DNA of 64,000 nt. Source: Gonocerus acuteangulatus (Eukaryota > Arthropoda > Insecta > Hemiptera > Coreidae). Both the position numbers and the translations under genes were made by a program. Below, piece after piece: positions 11,014 through 22,394 of the stretch (position 1 is its first letter; each line of letters starts with the position of its first letter). The notes beneath the pieces are model-generated. The model was not told the DNA's origin and did no database searches. It saw nothing but the letters and a program-made list of their open reading frames with translations. The stretch lies in assembly GCA_946811695.1 (NCBI GenBank), contig OX328126.1:81211214-81275213 (forward strand), given 5' to 3'.

Positions 11014-11709
11014 TATATTTTCAACAATGAATTGTTTTTCTTATTTTAATTAATCTGTTTTATTGTCAAATACATTATCCAACTTTAAGCAATTAAAAAA
11101 TAACAAGGAATAAAAACAAACAAAAAGAACCGTTCGAATAAACGAAATCAATTACTTCAAAGTTTAAGCACTTATTTCTCCGATTGACATAGCCTAATCA
11201 AAAATTGTTTCAGAATCTTTTTTGTAGAACATTTAGTAAGCTTTCGCATGGTAACCCTCCGTTTACCAATATTCCTAAACGTCTTCGAGATATTAGGGAA
11301 TGTATACGAAGTTCCCAAAACATTTCATGTCTGTTAATAAAATATTTTATTCTAATCCTTCCTTAGCTCCAAACGTAACCAAAATTTTAACATATTAGTG
11401 TTGATGAAATTCAAACATGCAGAAAATGTTTCAACTGAATCCCATAATTTTAAGTATCAAAATCAAAGACAAAAAGACAGGTTCGAATAAGCGAAATCAA
11501 TCACGAAATCAAGCTTATGAAGTCAAAAACGTAAGCGTTACGATTTTTTTTGCGCGAATTTCGCCCCAAACACCATCTTCCAGTGGGCGGATTTTGCTGG
11601 TTAACGATCTTGACCTTTCAAATTGGACGACAGATTTTTGTACCAAATTTCATCAAAATCGGACCATCAGGGAAGCGAGAAATGAGCGAACAGACAAATA
11701 TATATATAT

Positions 11710-11766
<57 letters not shown>

Positions 11767-11904
11767 AATTTGAACCACCGTTATTTTCGGCCTCTAGGGG
11801 TTCTGAAACGCGAAATTTTCTTGTCGGCACTTCCGGATTGTTTCATTGTATCAACCTTATAAGCGGGGTTCCTCCCTATGGGGGAGGGAGGAACCGCGCT
11901 AAAA

Positions 11905-12432
11905 GATCTAGAAAAACTGTTTGGTAAGCAAGTACCCCACTCCTACTTGAATAGTCCTCTAAACCCTTGATTTGGGTTCATAGATTTTACTAATTGGTGT
12001 TTTAGGATGGCCAAGTTCTTTATTTAAGCCCTCTTGACAAATTATTTCTGGAGAAAAGGGAATTTTTTTTTTTTTTTCAATTGATTGATTGGGTCATTAG
12101 CTCAATTCTAAAATTCTAGAATTTCATCAAATGATGAAGCGAGGAGACGGAGACCTACGTTTGAGATTGTACGGAAGAAATACTTCTTTAATGGGATGAA
12201 GTAAAGAATAAAAATTAATTTCAAAGGAATAATCATTAATTTTTGTTAAGACCGAAATATGTGTACAGGTAAGTATATACCTAATATTCAAACTCACATT
12301 TATCAGTAATACCCACGTGAGAAGGAACCCAAAAAAGAATATTTTTATTATTTTATTTTGTTAGTTTTCCCAAATTTCTGCTTTAATAGGATGGCTACTA
12401 AACCCCGACTACTAATGAACCGATTTAGTTTA
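11905..12432. other. Unassigned stretch
   Basis: No gene or repeat end recognised. Confidence 0.5.
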
Positions 12433-12740
12433 TTTTAGCACTTTGCTCCGAAGGTAAGTTGCTATTGAGGTTGCACTCAAGACAGAATTGTAGAATAATT
12501 TCTTCAAATCTTTATATATATGTGTGTGTCTGTTAATACGATACATACCAGAGTTTTTGCTTTCTCGCCACAAACTTGGTATGTAGTTCGCCCCTAGCAA
12601 ACGATTGAACGAGTTCGTTAACCAGCAAAATCGCTCCATCTGGAGGGAGGTTACTCCGGAGCCAAAGTAGTTATTTGCCCATACCAGCTACAATTGCTGT
12701 TAAATGCCAACGAACTCGGTATTTTTTTTTTTTTTCTTTT
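12433..12740 (+). mobile_element. HLN-B 5' end fragment
   Basis: Starts TTTTAGCACTTTGCTCCG with the decayed hairpin and continues through TCTGTTAATACGATACATAC and the ACTCCGGAGCC module. Cut off at a T-rich run near 12722-12744, where an HLN-A fragment begins. Confidence 0.6.
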
Positions 12741-12744
12741 TTTT

Positions 12745-13215
12745 ACGCATCGACAAATCATGGCCTCTCATTTGGAAAGATTAAAATAGAAACATTTATT
12801 ATTTTGGTTCCACCTTTCTCGAAAGGTCTTGATTTATGATCTTACCTGGATTGGCTCCGCAGTTGAAAATTGTCTCAATTTCTTCGATTCTCTAACTTTG
12901 AAACAACAAAATTTAAACAATAAATTGTTTTTCTTATTTTACTTAACCAATTTTATTGTCAAATACATTATCCAACTATAACCAATAAAAAAATAACAAG
13001 GAATAAAAACAGACAAAAAGAACCGTTCGAATAAACTAAATCAATTACTTTAAAGTTTTAAGCACTTATTTCTCCGATTGACATCGCCTAATCAAAACTT
13101 TCTTCAGAATCTTCTCTGTAGAGCATTTAGTAAGCTTTCGAATGGTAACCTTCCGCCTACCAAGATTTTCAACCGTTTTCGAGACATTAAGGAAAGTATA
13201 GAATTATTCCCGGTG
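12745..13215 (-). mobile_element. HLN-A interior remnant
   Basis: Contains minus-strand counterparts of GATCGTAAATCATGACCTTT (copy 1) and of the GGAGAAATAAGTGCTTAAAA module (copy 2). No ends present. Confidence 0.55.
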
Positions 13216-13259
13216 AACGTCGCACAGTGGGGTGACACCGGGAAACTTGTGGCGTTAAG

Positions 13260-13385
13260 GGAAAATCAGTAATTTGGTCTGGGATGAATACCCCTCCAGG
13301 TGGAAAGATTTTAGTGCTTAACGATCTCGTTCAATCCTCTGCTAGGGGAATGGTGAATATGAAGATTCGTAGTATAAACAAGAAC
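13260..13385 (-). mobile_element. HLN-B interior remnant
   Basis: CTCGTTCAATCCTCTGCTAG resembles CTCGTTCAATCGTTTGCTAA at 62089 in the complete HLN-B, followed by a similar variable part. Confidence 0.45.
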
Positions 13386-13913
13386 TCATCTTGTAGTCTG
13401 TTATAAATAGGAGCTTGTGGTTTTCTTGAAACCCGATATCTTCCAAGGCCTGTCAAATTGCTAAACTATGTTCCGGGAATATACTATTTGCATCAGGCAT
13501 GTTATATTTTTTTGAGTAGTTGTCCCTTAAATTTTCAATCTATTAAATATATAATGATTTCTCGCTAATTGTGAAAGCCCATTTCAGGGAAATTTTAGCC
13601 TTTATATGTGGTTAGAAGTTAGCTGTGCGGGTTAGTGGTAGGCTTGTGGCTATGTGATAAACTATTTCTCCTTACTATCAACACATTCCGTTGATCGTTC
13701 TATCTAAATAATGAATGAGTCCTTCGCCACAAGTTTGTCCTTATGGAAAACCTTGCGGATAAAGTTCCAGTTCCAATGCGAATTTCATTTCCTCCAATAA
13801 CAGGGAAATCCCACATTTATAGGACTGCGTTACCTCCCTCCCAGGATGTCGACTCGGAGACTCATTCCTATAGATAAAAATATTATATATATATACCTAT
13901 ACATATATATATG

Positions 13914-13985
13914 TGGGGGGAGCACTAGACTCAGATGCTGGATGACTTGAGTTCAAATCCCGAGCAAGCACTAAAGACTTTTATG
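13914..13985 (+). mobile_element. SINE-B head fragment
   Basis: GCACTAGACTCAGATG, GAGTTCAAATCCCGAG and GCACTAAAGACTTTT match the anticodon-to-B-box part and junction of SINE-B at 54765-54825. The body is missing. Confidence 0.5.
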
Positions 13986-14194
13986 TTTATATACACACAA
14001 ATTTGAAATATCATTTTTTTCGTGTTCTAAGCGTTCTGAAGTATGAGTTCGGTTCGGCACATTTAGAGTTTGTCATGGCGTCAACCTCATGAGCAAGTTT
14101 CCTCCCCAGAAAGGCAGGGAGCAAACGCGTAGTAAATGGCACAGAAGAATTCTAGTGCCGAGGTCCATAGTCACCCAAGCGCTGTTTTTGTAAC

Positions 14195-14651
14195 AAAAAG
14201 AAAGTCCGACTAGCAGGAACTGCGTCATCTTAGCACGGTTTCATTCATATCCCTAGTGTCATTGTGTTGACTTACAATAGAAACAGTTATTACTCTGTTT
14301 AGATCATTCTTAATGTAAACACATATTCCAATAAAATCTCAAAGAAAAGCATGATTGTCTTTAACAAAAAACAATGTTACGGTGGACGGATTCAGCAAGT
14401 CAACGTACATGACCTTTCAAATTAGACGAAAGATTTTTGTACCAAATTTCATCAAAATCGGACAATTATTCACTGATATAGATCGTGAACAGACAAATAT
14501 ATATACACACAAATTTGAACCACCGTTATTCTCGTTCTATAGGGGTTCTGAAACGCGGACATTTTCTAGTCCGCACTTTCGGATTGCTTCATGAGGTCCG
14601 CCTTATAAGCGGGGTTCCACCGTATGGAGGGAGGGAGGAACCGTGCTAAAA
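14195..14651 (-). mobile_element. HLN-A copy 4, short complete element
   Basis: Both ends readable: AAAGTCCGACTAGCAGGAAC then CTTAGCACGGTTTC on the left; AGGGAGGAACCGTGCTAAAA with the hairpin on the right. Short central sequence GACAGACAAATATATACAC in place of a long (TA)n. Non-coding. Confidence 0.6.
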
Positions 14652-15348
14652 GAAACTCAACTAGCTACAATGGAAACATCGAACCCCTGTTTCATATTCA
14701 CATGTTATTCTTCAATTGTTATTTTAGTTTAATTATTTATTTATCTTATTTTTCGCGTTTTTTAAAGCTATAATTTTTTTTTAACCTTTTTTGACTAACA
14801 AACAAAGATGAGAATCGCGAGTGATGAGCGATGAGCGTCGCTAATGTTGCGGAACTCAAAAAACAAACAAATAAGCTACATTATGGTATTTAACAAATAT
14901 TTTATTATTTTAAAGTGCAATTAATAAAATATAAGATACTAACGAAATATGATTTATCCTCTGTTGAATTATATAGAATCATAATAATAATAACTAATAC
15001 CAGCTAATGTTGTTTGAACAAGAATTCCTCTTTTATTCTGCCAATAGAAAACAATTTAATACAATTGTTTAGCTTCCTAACCAATAAAATCAACAAACAG
15101 CAGCCCCAAAATCCTAATAATTAACACGACTTGCGCCAAGATAAATAACTGATTTTGACCAACATGAGGTAGAGAAGGAAAAAATAGTTTGGGTGTAATG
15201 GAATAATTTATAATTTAATTCAAGATGCTCATCAAGGAGCATAGGAACTTCACAGGATAAGTAACCCTCAGCGGAAAATCACATATGAAAGTATCCTTGT
15301 AGATAGATAAAAGTATAATTCATAGATACACATACATATCTATGAGTT
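14652..15348. other. Unassigned AT-rich stretch
   Basis: No supported feature. Confidence 0.5.
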
Positions 15349-15660
15349 TCAAACTCGGGTGTGCTCTAGAGATTTTATCTTGTAGTGTCGTCGTTCGAAG
15401 GTTGGATTCGGGATTTCAGACAGTACCTAGGCGCTAATAGCCAAATAGTTGATGCGCCGTTAAAATGAAAAAAAAGAAAAAAAGTACCTAGGCCCACCCA
15501 GCCTTTAATTAGCTTAATGGGTACTAGCAGAGGGGGAAATAAGGTGGCCGGAGAATAGTACTGACCACACTATCTCCCAGTATGTGCCTTATGGTCTAGA
15601 ATCAGATACCTCTACAGTATTGCCCCTCTGGGCCCTCGTGGCCTGATAGGACTGATTTTA
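15349..15660 (+). mobile_element. SINE-B body, 5'-truncated, with nested SINE-A tail
   Basis: CACCCAGCCTTTAATTA, TGACCACACTATCTCCCAG, AATCAGATACCTCTACAGTA and GGCCTGATAGGACTGATT follow the order of SINE-B at 54738-55085. The tRNA head is missing. A ~50-base SINE-A 3' fragment is inserted at 15432-15482. Confidence 0.65.
15432..15482 (+). mobile_element. SINE-A 3' fragment with target duplication
   Basis: CGCTAATAGCC, GATGCGCCGTTAAAA and an A-rich tail match the end of SINE-A (49010-49083). AGTACCTAGG flanks it on both sides (15422-15431, 15483-15492), a 10-bp target duplication inside SINE-B. Confidence 0.65.
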
Positions 15661-16030
15661 TATACATGGTTGAGCGTTGTAGTGTTCTGGAGTTTCTGGG
15701 CGGGGAAAATGTCGTTGGCTTGCCTACGTACATAATTGAAGGGGCTTGTGCTTCGCGGGCTTGGTGATTGCAACTACCTACACGACATTTACGGGTTCAG
15801 CCGGCCCGGCTGATCGAAGGGGCTCATGATATAATGGACGGATGGATTGCACTGCGTTATTTAAAGAGTTAGAACGACTGCAATTGTAGTTATTGGTATG
15901 AATGGTATAATGGAATGGAAACAGAAATAAAGGGTTTGTCTAAGTTCTCGAAACTGATTAGCAACGGGTAGGCGGAGTTATTTCATATAATTATTTTATT
16001 TTATTTATAAGATAGTGACCCTATTTTTCC
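15661..16030. other. Unassigned stretch
   Basis: No open frame or repeat recognised. Confidence 0.45.
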
Positions 16031-16130
16031 AATATATTCGTCTGTGGCAGAAGGTCAATTTTATAAAAGAGTACAGAAGAAAGTAGGTGTGTTTTTATAA
16101 ATTTGACCTTCTGCCACAGACGAATATATT
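16031..16130. mobile_element. Small foldback element
   Basis: AATATATTCGTCTGTGGCAG followed by AAGGTCAA is mirrored perfectly by TTGACCTT and CTGCCACAGACGAATATATT, with about 44 bases between. The GTGGCAGAAGGTCA core resembles the ends of the elements at 31551, 38027 and 45293. Confidence 0.75.
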
Positions 16131-16436
16131 TTATTTTAGTTTTATTTTAACTGAAATGATATTAAAACTAATTGATGAAGTTAATGGACAACATTGGAAC
16201 CCAAATAAAGGCGTTCTGGGACGGTTCTGCGGAGGTGAAATGCATCAAACGTGATGAGCTCAGTTATGTGTGTCCCAGTATCATTTAGTCTACTTATTCT
16301 TTAATTTTATTTTTTTATACGTTTATTTGACATATATAAAATACTAAAGTACAATGGTTAAGTGTGATGACTTTATACATGAGCTTAGTTATGATCACAC
16401 ATAATGAAATTAATTATTATTATTATTATTGATTAT

Positions 16437-16850
16437 TTTGTGTATCGCTTTGGTAGCCATGTGCATTTTCTTCAATACGTTTCGGTAGAGGGCAACATAA
16501 AATGGTCTGTTAGCTCATCTTTTCTTTAGATGAGTCTACATTTTTCATATATTTGCTATGCTTTTGTGAGAACATTTGGCTTGGTATTCGTTGGGGTGTT
16601 ATATTTTATCGTAGATGTTTATGTTCTTTAAATGTTTGAGTATTGTGTCAATATGGTGGCTGTCATCTCCAAGGAGTTCTGTCATGTCATATGGGATATC
16701 TAGATCAGGTCTTAAGTAGCACTCAGTCAGTATATGTTTGATTGTGAGGTCTGTGTTGCTTGATCCACATCTTGGTTTGTCCGTATTTGTCATTAGGTAT
16801 TCGTGAGTCAGGCGGCTGTGGCCAATGCGTAGTCTTGCTACTACCATGAA
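16437..16850 (-). pseudogene. LINE 3' end: post-RNase H C-terminus and 3' UTR
   Basis: The minus strand from 16850 encodes VVARLRIGHSRLTHEYL, then a C-x2-C-like CGSSN, LTIKHILTECYLRPDL and a C-terminal helix ending HLKNINIYDKI. In RNase H-bearing LINEs the segment RLRIGHTRLTH...C..C...T..HIL..C lies directly after the RNase H domain. About 80 residues are open, followed by a 3' UTR-like part to about 16437 that resembles 21600-21720. The RT and RNase H core are missing here. Related copies lie at 21230-21720 (plus) and 22960-23215 (minus). Confidence 0.7.
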
Positions 16851-16878
16851 ATTAAGAAGTAAGTAAATAATATATACA

Positions 16879-17095
16879 TAAATTAATTAAAAATAAAATA
16901 AATAAAAGTGGAAACATAGATGAAAAGTAAATTAAAAAAAAATAATATTATTAAGAAAGAAAGAAATAAAAAAATAAATTAATTAAAAATAAAATAAATA
17001 AAAGTGGAAACATAGATGAAAAGTAAATTAAAAAAAAAAAAAATATTATTAAGAAAGGAAGAAATAAAAAATATAAAAAATAAATTACTAATGAT
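16879..17095. repeat. ~96-bp tandem duplication, A-rich
   Basis: GTGGAAACATAGATGAAAAG occurs at 16908 and 17004 with nearly identical flanks; about two units. Confidence 0.75.
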
Positions 17096-17169
17096 AATAA
17101 AACAAAATCAAACAACGACCTTGGAAGAAGCCAATCAATATTGACACTTCTTGGTTGAGAGATTTTATT

Positions 17170-17970
17170 TGGCCATTAATTATTTAGTTGATCACGAGGC
17201 CAAGATCTCTTCAGCCTCCTAGGAGGGTTATCGGGGTGGGATTCAGAGGAGAGGGATCGAGCTCTGGGTTGGGATGGGCAGATAGTTTAGAGTGAAAGGT
17301 AAGGAATAGGGATTTTGCCAGTTCTTGGACGAAAGGGATGTTGAGGTCATTATGAAGGGTTTTATTGGAAATGTAAAAAGGGGCATCAACTATTTTTCGT
17401 AGGACTTTGGATTAGAATGCCTGTATTCCCTGTATATTTGAAGTTTTGGTTGTTCCCGACAGTTCAAGTCCGTACGTCCAAATAGGCCTGATGATGGTTT
17501 TGTATATAGTGAGTTTGTTCTGTGTTGTCAGTTTTGTTGAAGGTCCTCGTAAGAGCCCGTATCTCCTGTTCAGTTCCTGTCTTTTCAGTCGGGTGTGTGG
17601 GTTCCAAGTGAGTCTACTGTCTGGTAGTAATCCCAGGTAGCGCACTTCGTTGGATGCAGGTAGTTCTTGACTGTATATGTGAACTGGAGGAGAGGTTCAT
17701 TTATTGAGGGTGAATGTTATGTGGCTGCATTTCTCTAGGTTCACCTTGATTTTCCACCTGTTGCACCAATCCTCAACAGAGTCTAGATGTTGCTGCAGGT
17801 GGAGGGAAGGAGTTTCAGGATCAGGGGACGAGGAAAAGATGGCTGTATCATTAGCGTAGGTCGTTAAATGTGTGTTTGGGTGTGTAGGAACGTCGGCGGA
17901 GTACAGAAGGTAGAGGATAGGACCAAGAATGCTTTCTTGTGACACACCGGAGGATTTCTTTAAAGGTAGG
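17170..17970 (-). pseudogene. Jockey-like LINE reverse transcriptase fragment
   Basis: From 17970 leftwards the minus strand encodes SSGVSQESILGPILY, matching the conserved G(V)PQGS(V)LGP motif. About 30 residues on comes YANDTAIF, the YADD catalytic motif with the first aspartate changed to asparagine. WCNRWKIKVNLEKC, then YLGLLPDSRLTWNPHT, RQELNRRYGLL, IIRPIWTYGLEL and KVLRKIVDAPFYISNKTLHN follow. In jockey-type RTs these are motifs B, C, D, E and the thumb. Stops after LNK (near 17697) and further on, plus the damaged catalytic triplet, show it is dead. 5'-truncated; endonuclease absent. Confidence 0.8.
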
Positions 17971-17979
17971 CATTATGTC

Positions 17980-18574
17980 TAACTCTTAACACCACTCTGC
18001 ATTCAGTACTCAATGTTTGATTGAAAACGGTACGTTTAAGCGATTAAAAGATTGAGGCTACGACTGTAGGAAGGTGTAATTGACACAAGGTACGCGGAAT
18101 GAGATTGAGACGGTTTCGGTTGAAGTGTATTGTCATTGAGACTCGATTCGTTTCAGAGACTGTAGGATAGAGCATCGAAGTGATAGTGACGATTACCGCA
18201 TTGAGTTATTAAGACGATGCAGGATTGTGACGCCAAGCGAGAGAGGCCTGGTAAGTTTGGGTCGCGGTGGGGACTCTGTAAGAGTGAGAAACAGTACAAT
18301 TGAAGCTCAGTGTGGAGGAAGCACAGCTCGATTTGGGGTTCATCAGGTTGATACGTGATACGATCGAAGCGTGATGTGGTTGCGTCGCAGTACAATTAGC
18401 GCTTGATGGAGTTCCCACTATGTAAGAGTGAGACGTGATAGGTTTGAGGCTTAGTAAGGTTGAGACGTGGTACTATTTAGGCTTGGCGTTGATAACTCGC
18501 GATACGATTGCCGTATTATGGGGTGAGACGATATAAGAGTGAGAAACGATTCTATGTCCGGGGGTTGACACGCG
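17980..18574. repeat. Decayed flank of the 69-bp minisatellite
   Basis: Irregular recurrences of short strings such as GAGACGTGGTAC, GATACGATTG and GTGAGGCTT suggest older, diverged units related to the array that follows. No regular period visible by eye. Confidence 0.45.
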
Positions 18575-19690
18575 AATGATATTGATGTGTTTAGGAGGCT
18601 GTACGAGTGAGGCTCTTTGTGGTTGAAACGCGGTACGATTGAGAATGATATTGATGTGGTTAGGAGGCCATACGAGTGAGGCTCTTTGTGGTTGAAACGT
18701 GGTACGATTGAGGATGATATTGATGTGGTTAGGAGGCCATACGAGTGAGGCTCTTTGTGGTTGAAACGCGGTACGATTGAGGATGATATTGATGTGGTTA
18801 GGAGGCCATACGAGTGAGGCTCTTTGTGGTTGAAACGCGGTACGATTGAGGATGATATTGATGTGGTTAGGAGGCCATACGAGTGAGGCTCTTTGTGGTT
18901 GAAACGCGGTACGATTGAGGATGATATTGATGTGTTTAGGAGGCCATACGAGTGAGGCTCTTTGTGGTTGAAACGCGGTACGATTGAGGATGATATTGAT
19001 GTGTTTAGGAGGCTGTACGAGTGAGGCTCTTTGTGGTTGAAACGCGGTACGATTGAGAATGATATTGATGTGGTTAGGAGGCCATACGAGTGAGGCTCTT
19101 TGTGGTTGAAACGCGGTACGATTGAGAATGATATTGATGTGGTTAGGAGGCCATACGAGTGAGGCTCTTTGTGGTTGAAACGTGGTACGATTGAGGATGA
19201 TATTGATGTGGTTAGGAGGCCATACGAGTGAGGCTCTTTGTGGTTGAAACGCGGTACGATTGAGGATGATATTGATGTGGTTAGGAGGCCATACGAGTGA
19301 GGCTCTTTGTGGTTGAAACGCGGTACGATTGAGGATGATATTGATGTGTTTAGGAGGCTGTACGAGTGAGGCTCTTTGTGATTGAAACGCGGTACGATTG
19401 AGGATGATATTGATGTGGTTAGGAGGCTGTACGAGTGAGGCTCTTTGTGGTTGAAACGCGGTACGATTGAGGATGATATTGATGTGGTTAGGAGGCTGTA
19501 CGAGTGAGGCTCTTTGTGGTTGAATCGCGGTACGATTGAGGATGATATTGATGTGGTTAGGAGGCCATACGAGTGAGGCTCTTTGTGGTTGAAACGCGGT
19601 ACGATTGAGGATGATATTGATGTGGTTAGGAGGCCATACGAGTGAGGCTCTTTGTGGTTGAAACCCGGTACGATTGAGGAATGCATTGGT
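18575..19690. repeat. 69-bp minisatellite, about 16 units
   Basis: The unit runs GATGATATTGATGTGGTTAG, GAGGCCATACGAGTGAGGCT, CTTTGTGGTTGAAACGCGGT, ACGATTGAG. About 16 units differ at few positions (GTGG/GTGT, GCCAT/GCTGT, CGCG/CGTG, GAGG/GAGA). Because 69 is divisible by three and the minus-strand unit lacks stops in at least two frames, long repetitive frames appear on that strand (411 and 494 residues, 23-residue repeat). I regard these as by-products of the period: no signal peptide, no start context, no related protein recognised. Confidence 0.9.
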
Positions 19691-20000
19691 GTGATTGGGA
19701 GGTAATATGATTAAGGCTCTTTCTGGATGAGACGCGGTACGGTTAAGGGGATTGTATAAGTGTATTTGCGAGACAATACGACTATAGGGTTTGACAGACC
19801 ACACGGTTGAGTATTGTTGTGACTTGGACGTGATACGTATGAGGCTTGGTATGGTTGACAAGCGGTACGATTTGGCCTCGGTTTGGATGACATGTGGTAA
19901 GTTTCGGGCTTCGAGTGGTTGAGACGTTCTACGCCACAAAGTAATAATGAGACGCATTAGGATTGAGACACGGTATGGTAATGTAGCAAATCAGAAGGAA
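19691..20000. repeat. Decayed right flank of the minisatellite
   Basis: Motifs such as GAGACGCGGTACGGTTAAG and GAGACACGGTATGG are diverged pieces of the same unit. Confidence 0.45.
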
Positions 20001-20403
20001 AGGGGATTGATACACATTACACAGAAAAAAGGGCACCTTGTACTAATATAGATATCCTAGCCCATGACGAATGGACAGTAGCTACGCGGGTTTAGCCTAT
20101 CCAGAGCCTCAAATCTCTTGTATCTATCCACGATATTCGCCATATAATCGTCGCGATATTCCAATGTACTACTCCAGCCAATTGGAACCAAACAGAGAGG
20201 CTCGTCCAATAGCAGTTCTCGTTAACGATTTCAATCGCCGCTTACACATCGGACAAAAGGGCTGTTTTTCCAGATTTGTCATTTGGAGGCCATTGAAAAT
20301 TCCTTGTTGGCTTTAGCACCCGAGCCCGAGACAAAGAAGGATTGGCGAGGGGGGGGGGGTAAAAGTGTTCGATGGGGTTGAAAAGGGAGGGGGTAACGTG
20401 CCC

Positions 20404-20471
20404 TATATAAGGACCGTGCTCCATTCATAGGGCCAGTCTGCAACAGGTGCTGATCGGTGCTGTACTCAGAG
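20404..20471 (+). promoter_or_regulatory. Candidate TATA/Inr core promoter with first exon and splice donor
   Basis: TATATAA at 20404-20410 lies 31 bases before the A of CCAGTC (20433-20438), the spacing of a TATA box and initiator in animals. About 37 bases on, CAGAGTGAGTATT offers a splice donor (GTGAGT from about 20472), allowing a short non-coding first exon. Everything here is inferred from motifs; (TA)-rich DNA yields TATA boxes by chance, but this one lies in a locally GC-rich context. An 81-codon open frame upstream (20071-20316) shows no recognisable domain. Confidence 0.3.
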
Positions 20472-20679
20472 TGAGTATTAGACTTCGCGTCTAAACTAGC
20501 AATACCAAATAAATTAATTTATGATCATTCTATAAAACTATAAAAATGTTATAAAATATCTCTCAAATGTATTAATACTTGTTTTTTCCATATTAAAAGT
20601 CTTATAGGTTAATTTGGAATTAAAATATTTAACCAATGTTAAAATAAAAATATTAATTAAAGATATATACTTATACAAA

Positions 20680-20718
<39 letters not shown>

Positions 20719-21229
20719 GTAAGAGAAAATTAGTTATATACATTAAAAAGATAATTAGATAAAATTAAAAACTGAAGTAATATTTTTGTGTAAAATAATA
20801 GTCTTTCTTTATATTCGTGTGGGATAAGTGGCAATTATCATAATTATTTAGCTATTAACCACCCTATCTATACACGAATCCATTTCTCTAACGATTTCTA
20901 AATACATTCAAATAATAACTAGCACTTCAAATCATTTATTTTGTTTTGGCTTGAGCGTTTTTGTTTCCATTATAATGATTATTGTTGTAGCATTTTATTG
21001 TATTTTCTTTAGTTCATTTGAGATATTCTATTGCCTTATTTTTTATTAAGAATCAATTGATAATAACGTTTTTAATGAGACTTGTCTTAAATATTCATTT
21101 TTGGTGTGGGTTTCAATACTTCAAAAATACACAGAAAGTAAATCTTCTCTTTCTTAAAGCTGACCAATAGAAAACTACATGATCTAAACATTTAATCAAT
21201 AATACTTGCACTACATCAGATCCAAATAA
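20472..21229. other. Unassigned AT-rich stretch with (TA)n
   Basis: A (TA)n tract of about 16 units lies at 20683-20716; otherwise no feature. Confidence 0.5.
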
Positions 21230-21720
21230 AACACATAACTACACACTTTCAATGGGTGAAAACACACGACGGATTTGAAGGAAACGAGATAGCCGACAGA
21301 CTTGCAAAATGAGCTTAGCATAAGCTTGCAAAAAGACAATATTAATACACCTGTAACAATACAACAAAAAAGATATTTTTGTAATTGAGCATACCTTAAC
21401 TTAAAGACTATTCATACACACAAAAAGTGTTGAAATTGGAAAAAAATTAATAATAAAATTTGAAATAACAAAAAATGAATTTATATTTCTTTTATGGTGG
21501 AGATGACAGCCACTGCATTGACACAATACTAAAACATTTAAAGAACATAAACCTGTACAATAATATCTATCATCACAATAGATATCAAGCCAAATTTAAA
21601 ATTAAAAAGATTGGAATACTTTCAATGAGGATTCATAATACATTCATATAACTGCAAAGAAAAGCTAATCACTAATTTTACATCGCCCTCCACCGAATAA
21701 AAAGCAAATCGCTAAAGAAG
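21230..21720 (+). pseudogene. LINE RNase H domain and C-terminus, decayed
   Basis: At about 21252 the plus strand encodes WVKTHDGFEGNEIADRLAK, close to the RNase H motif W-V-x-x-H-x-G-I-x-G-N-E-x-A-D-x-x-A-K. This contains the conserved histidine, asparagine and aspartate of the fourth catalytic block. After stops and a gap, GDDSHCIDTILKHLKNINLY (near 21500) matches the C-terminus of the LINE at 16.6 kb. The zinc-finger-like segment between them is deleted. A 3' UTR-like tail with CGCCCTCCACCGAATAAAAA ends the homology near 21720. Confidence 0.65.
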
Positions 21721-22024
21721 GGTTGCATAAAATTAATATTAAATAAATAAAATGATGTTTTTTTTTGTTTTGTTTTTTAAATTTATTTGTTATCTTTTTA
21801 ATGCAGTGTTAAATTATTAATACGTTATATATGAAAAAATGATATGATAAAATTGTATAAAATACATTTTATAAATATTGTTTATGGGAACATGTAGCAC
21901 AGAATAAATTGCCTTTCTGGAGGTTTCCGTACTAAAAACTACAGGGAGAAAACTCACAATAATAGCAGTTGTTAGTCTGTCTGTTGTTGTCTGTTCGTTT
22001 TTTAACGTAATATTTACAGAACTC

Positions 22025-22194
22025 CCTTCCCGCATCATCCGATTGTCTTGCATTTCTAATAACTTTTTTAAATTTTATTTATCTATTTATTGAGTGTTCC
22101 GCTTCTTTGACGTTAAAAATTTATGACCTATATTTTATATCTATAGCTATATTTTAAAAAGTTATTAGAAATGCAAAACAATCTGATGAAGCAG

Positions 22195-22195
<1 letters not shown>
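22025..22195. repeat. Inverted pair around a short spacer
   Basis: GATTGTCTTGCATTTCTAAT (22040) faces ATTAGAAATGCAAAACAATC (22163), with ~80 bases between. Only about 40-base arms; element type unknown. Confidence 0.5.
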
Positions 22196-22256
<61 letters not shown>

Positions 22257-22394
22257 AATTTTAACCACCGTTATTTTCGGTCTCTAGGGGTTCTGAAACG
22301 CGAAATTTTCTAGTCGGCACTTCCGGATTGTTTCATTGTATCAACCTTATAAGCGGGGTTCCTCCCTATGGGGGAGGGAGGAACCGCGCTAAAA
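22196..22394 (-). mobile_element. HLN-A 5' half starting at (TA)n
   Basis: (TA)n at 22196-22254, then CCACCGTTATTTTCGG, TCTAGTCGGCACTTCCGGAT and the terminal hairpin ending GAACCGCGCTAAAA at 22394. Its 3' half is missing. Confidence 0.65.

Larger units (their letters stand above)
9218..11904 (-). mobile_element. HLN-A copy 3, composite with nested insertions
   Basis: On the plus strand it opens with AAAGTCCGACTCGCAGGAAC then CTTAGCGCGGTTCCG (the 3' end of the element) and closes with GGAGGGAGGAACCGCGCTAAAA (the 5' end) after the terminal hairpin. Inside are a hAT MITE (9527-9785) with its own target duplication, a dispersed segment at 10206-10366, a mariner remnant (10921-11013), the standard HLN-A interior (11030-11690) and a (TA)n tract (11699-11763). 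Its internal order matches copy 6 at 42573-44990. Confidence 0.6.

Noticed and set aside
11417..11830. Open frames with runs of Tyr-Ile (here and at 24355, 30278, 44650, 62679)
   Set aside because: Translations of (TA)n tracts in HLN-A, SINE and microsatellite DNA; not proteins.
18451..19957. Long minus-strand open frames (411 and 494 codons) with 23-residue repeats
   Set aside because: The 69-bp period is divisible by three and the unit lacks stops in at least two frames, so both are by-products of the minisatellite.
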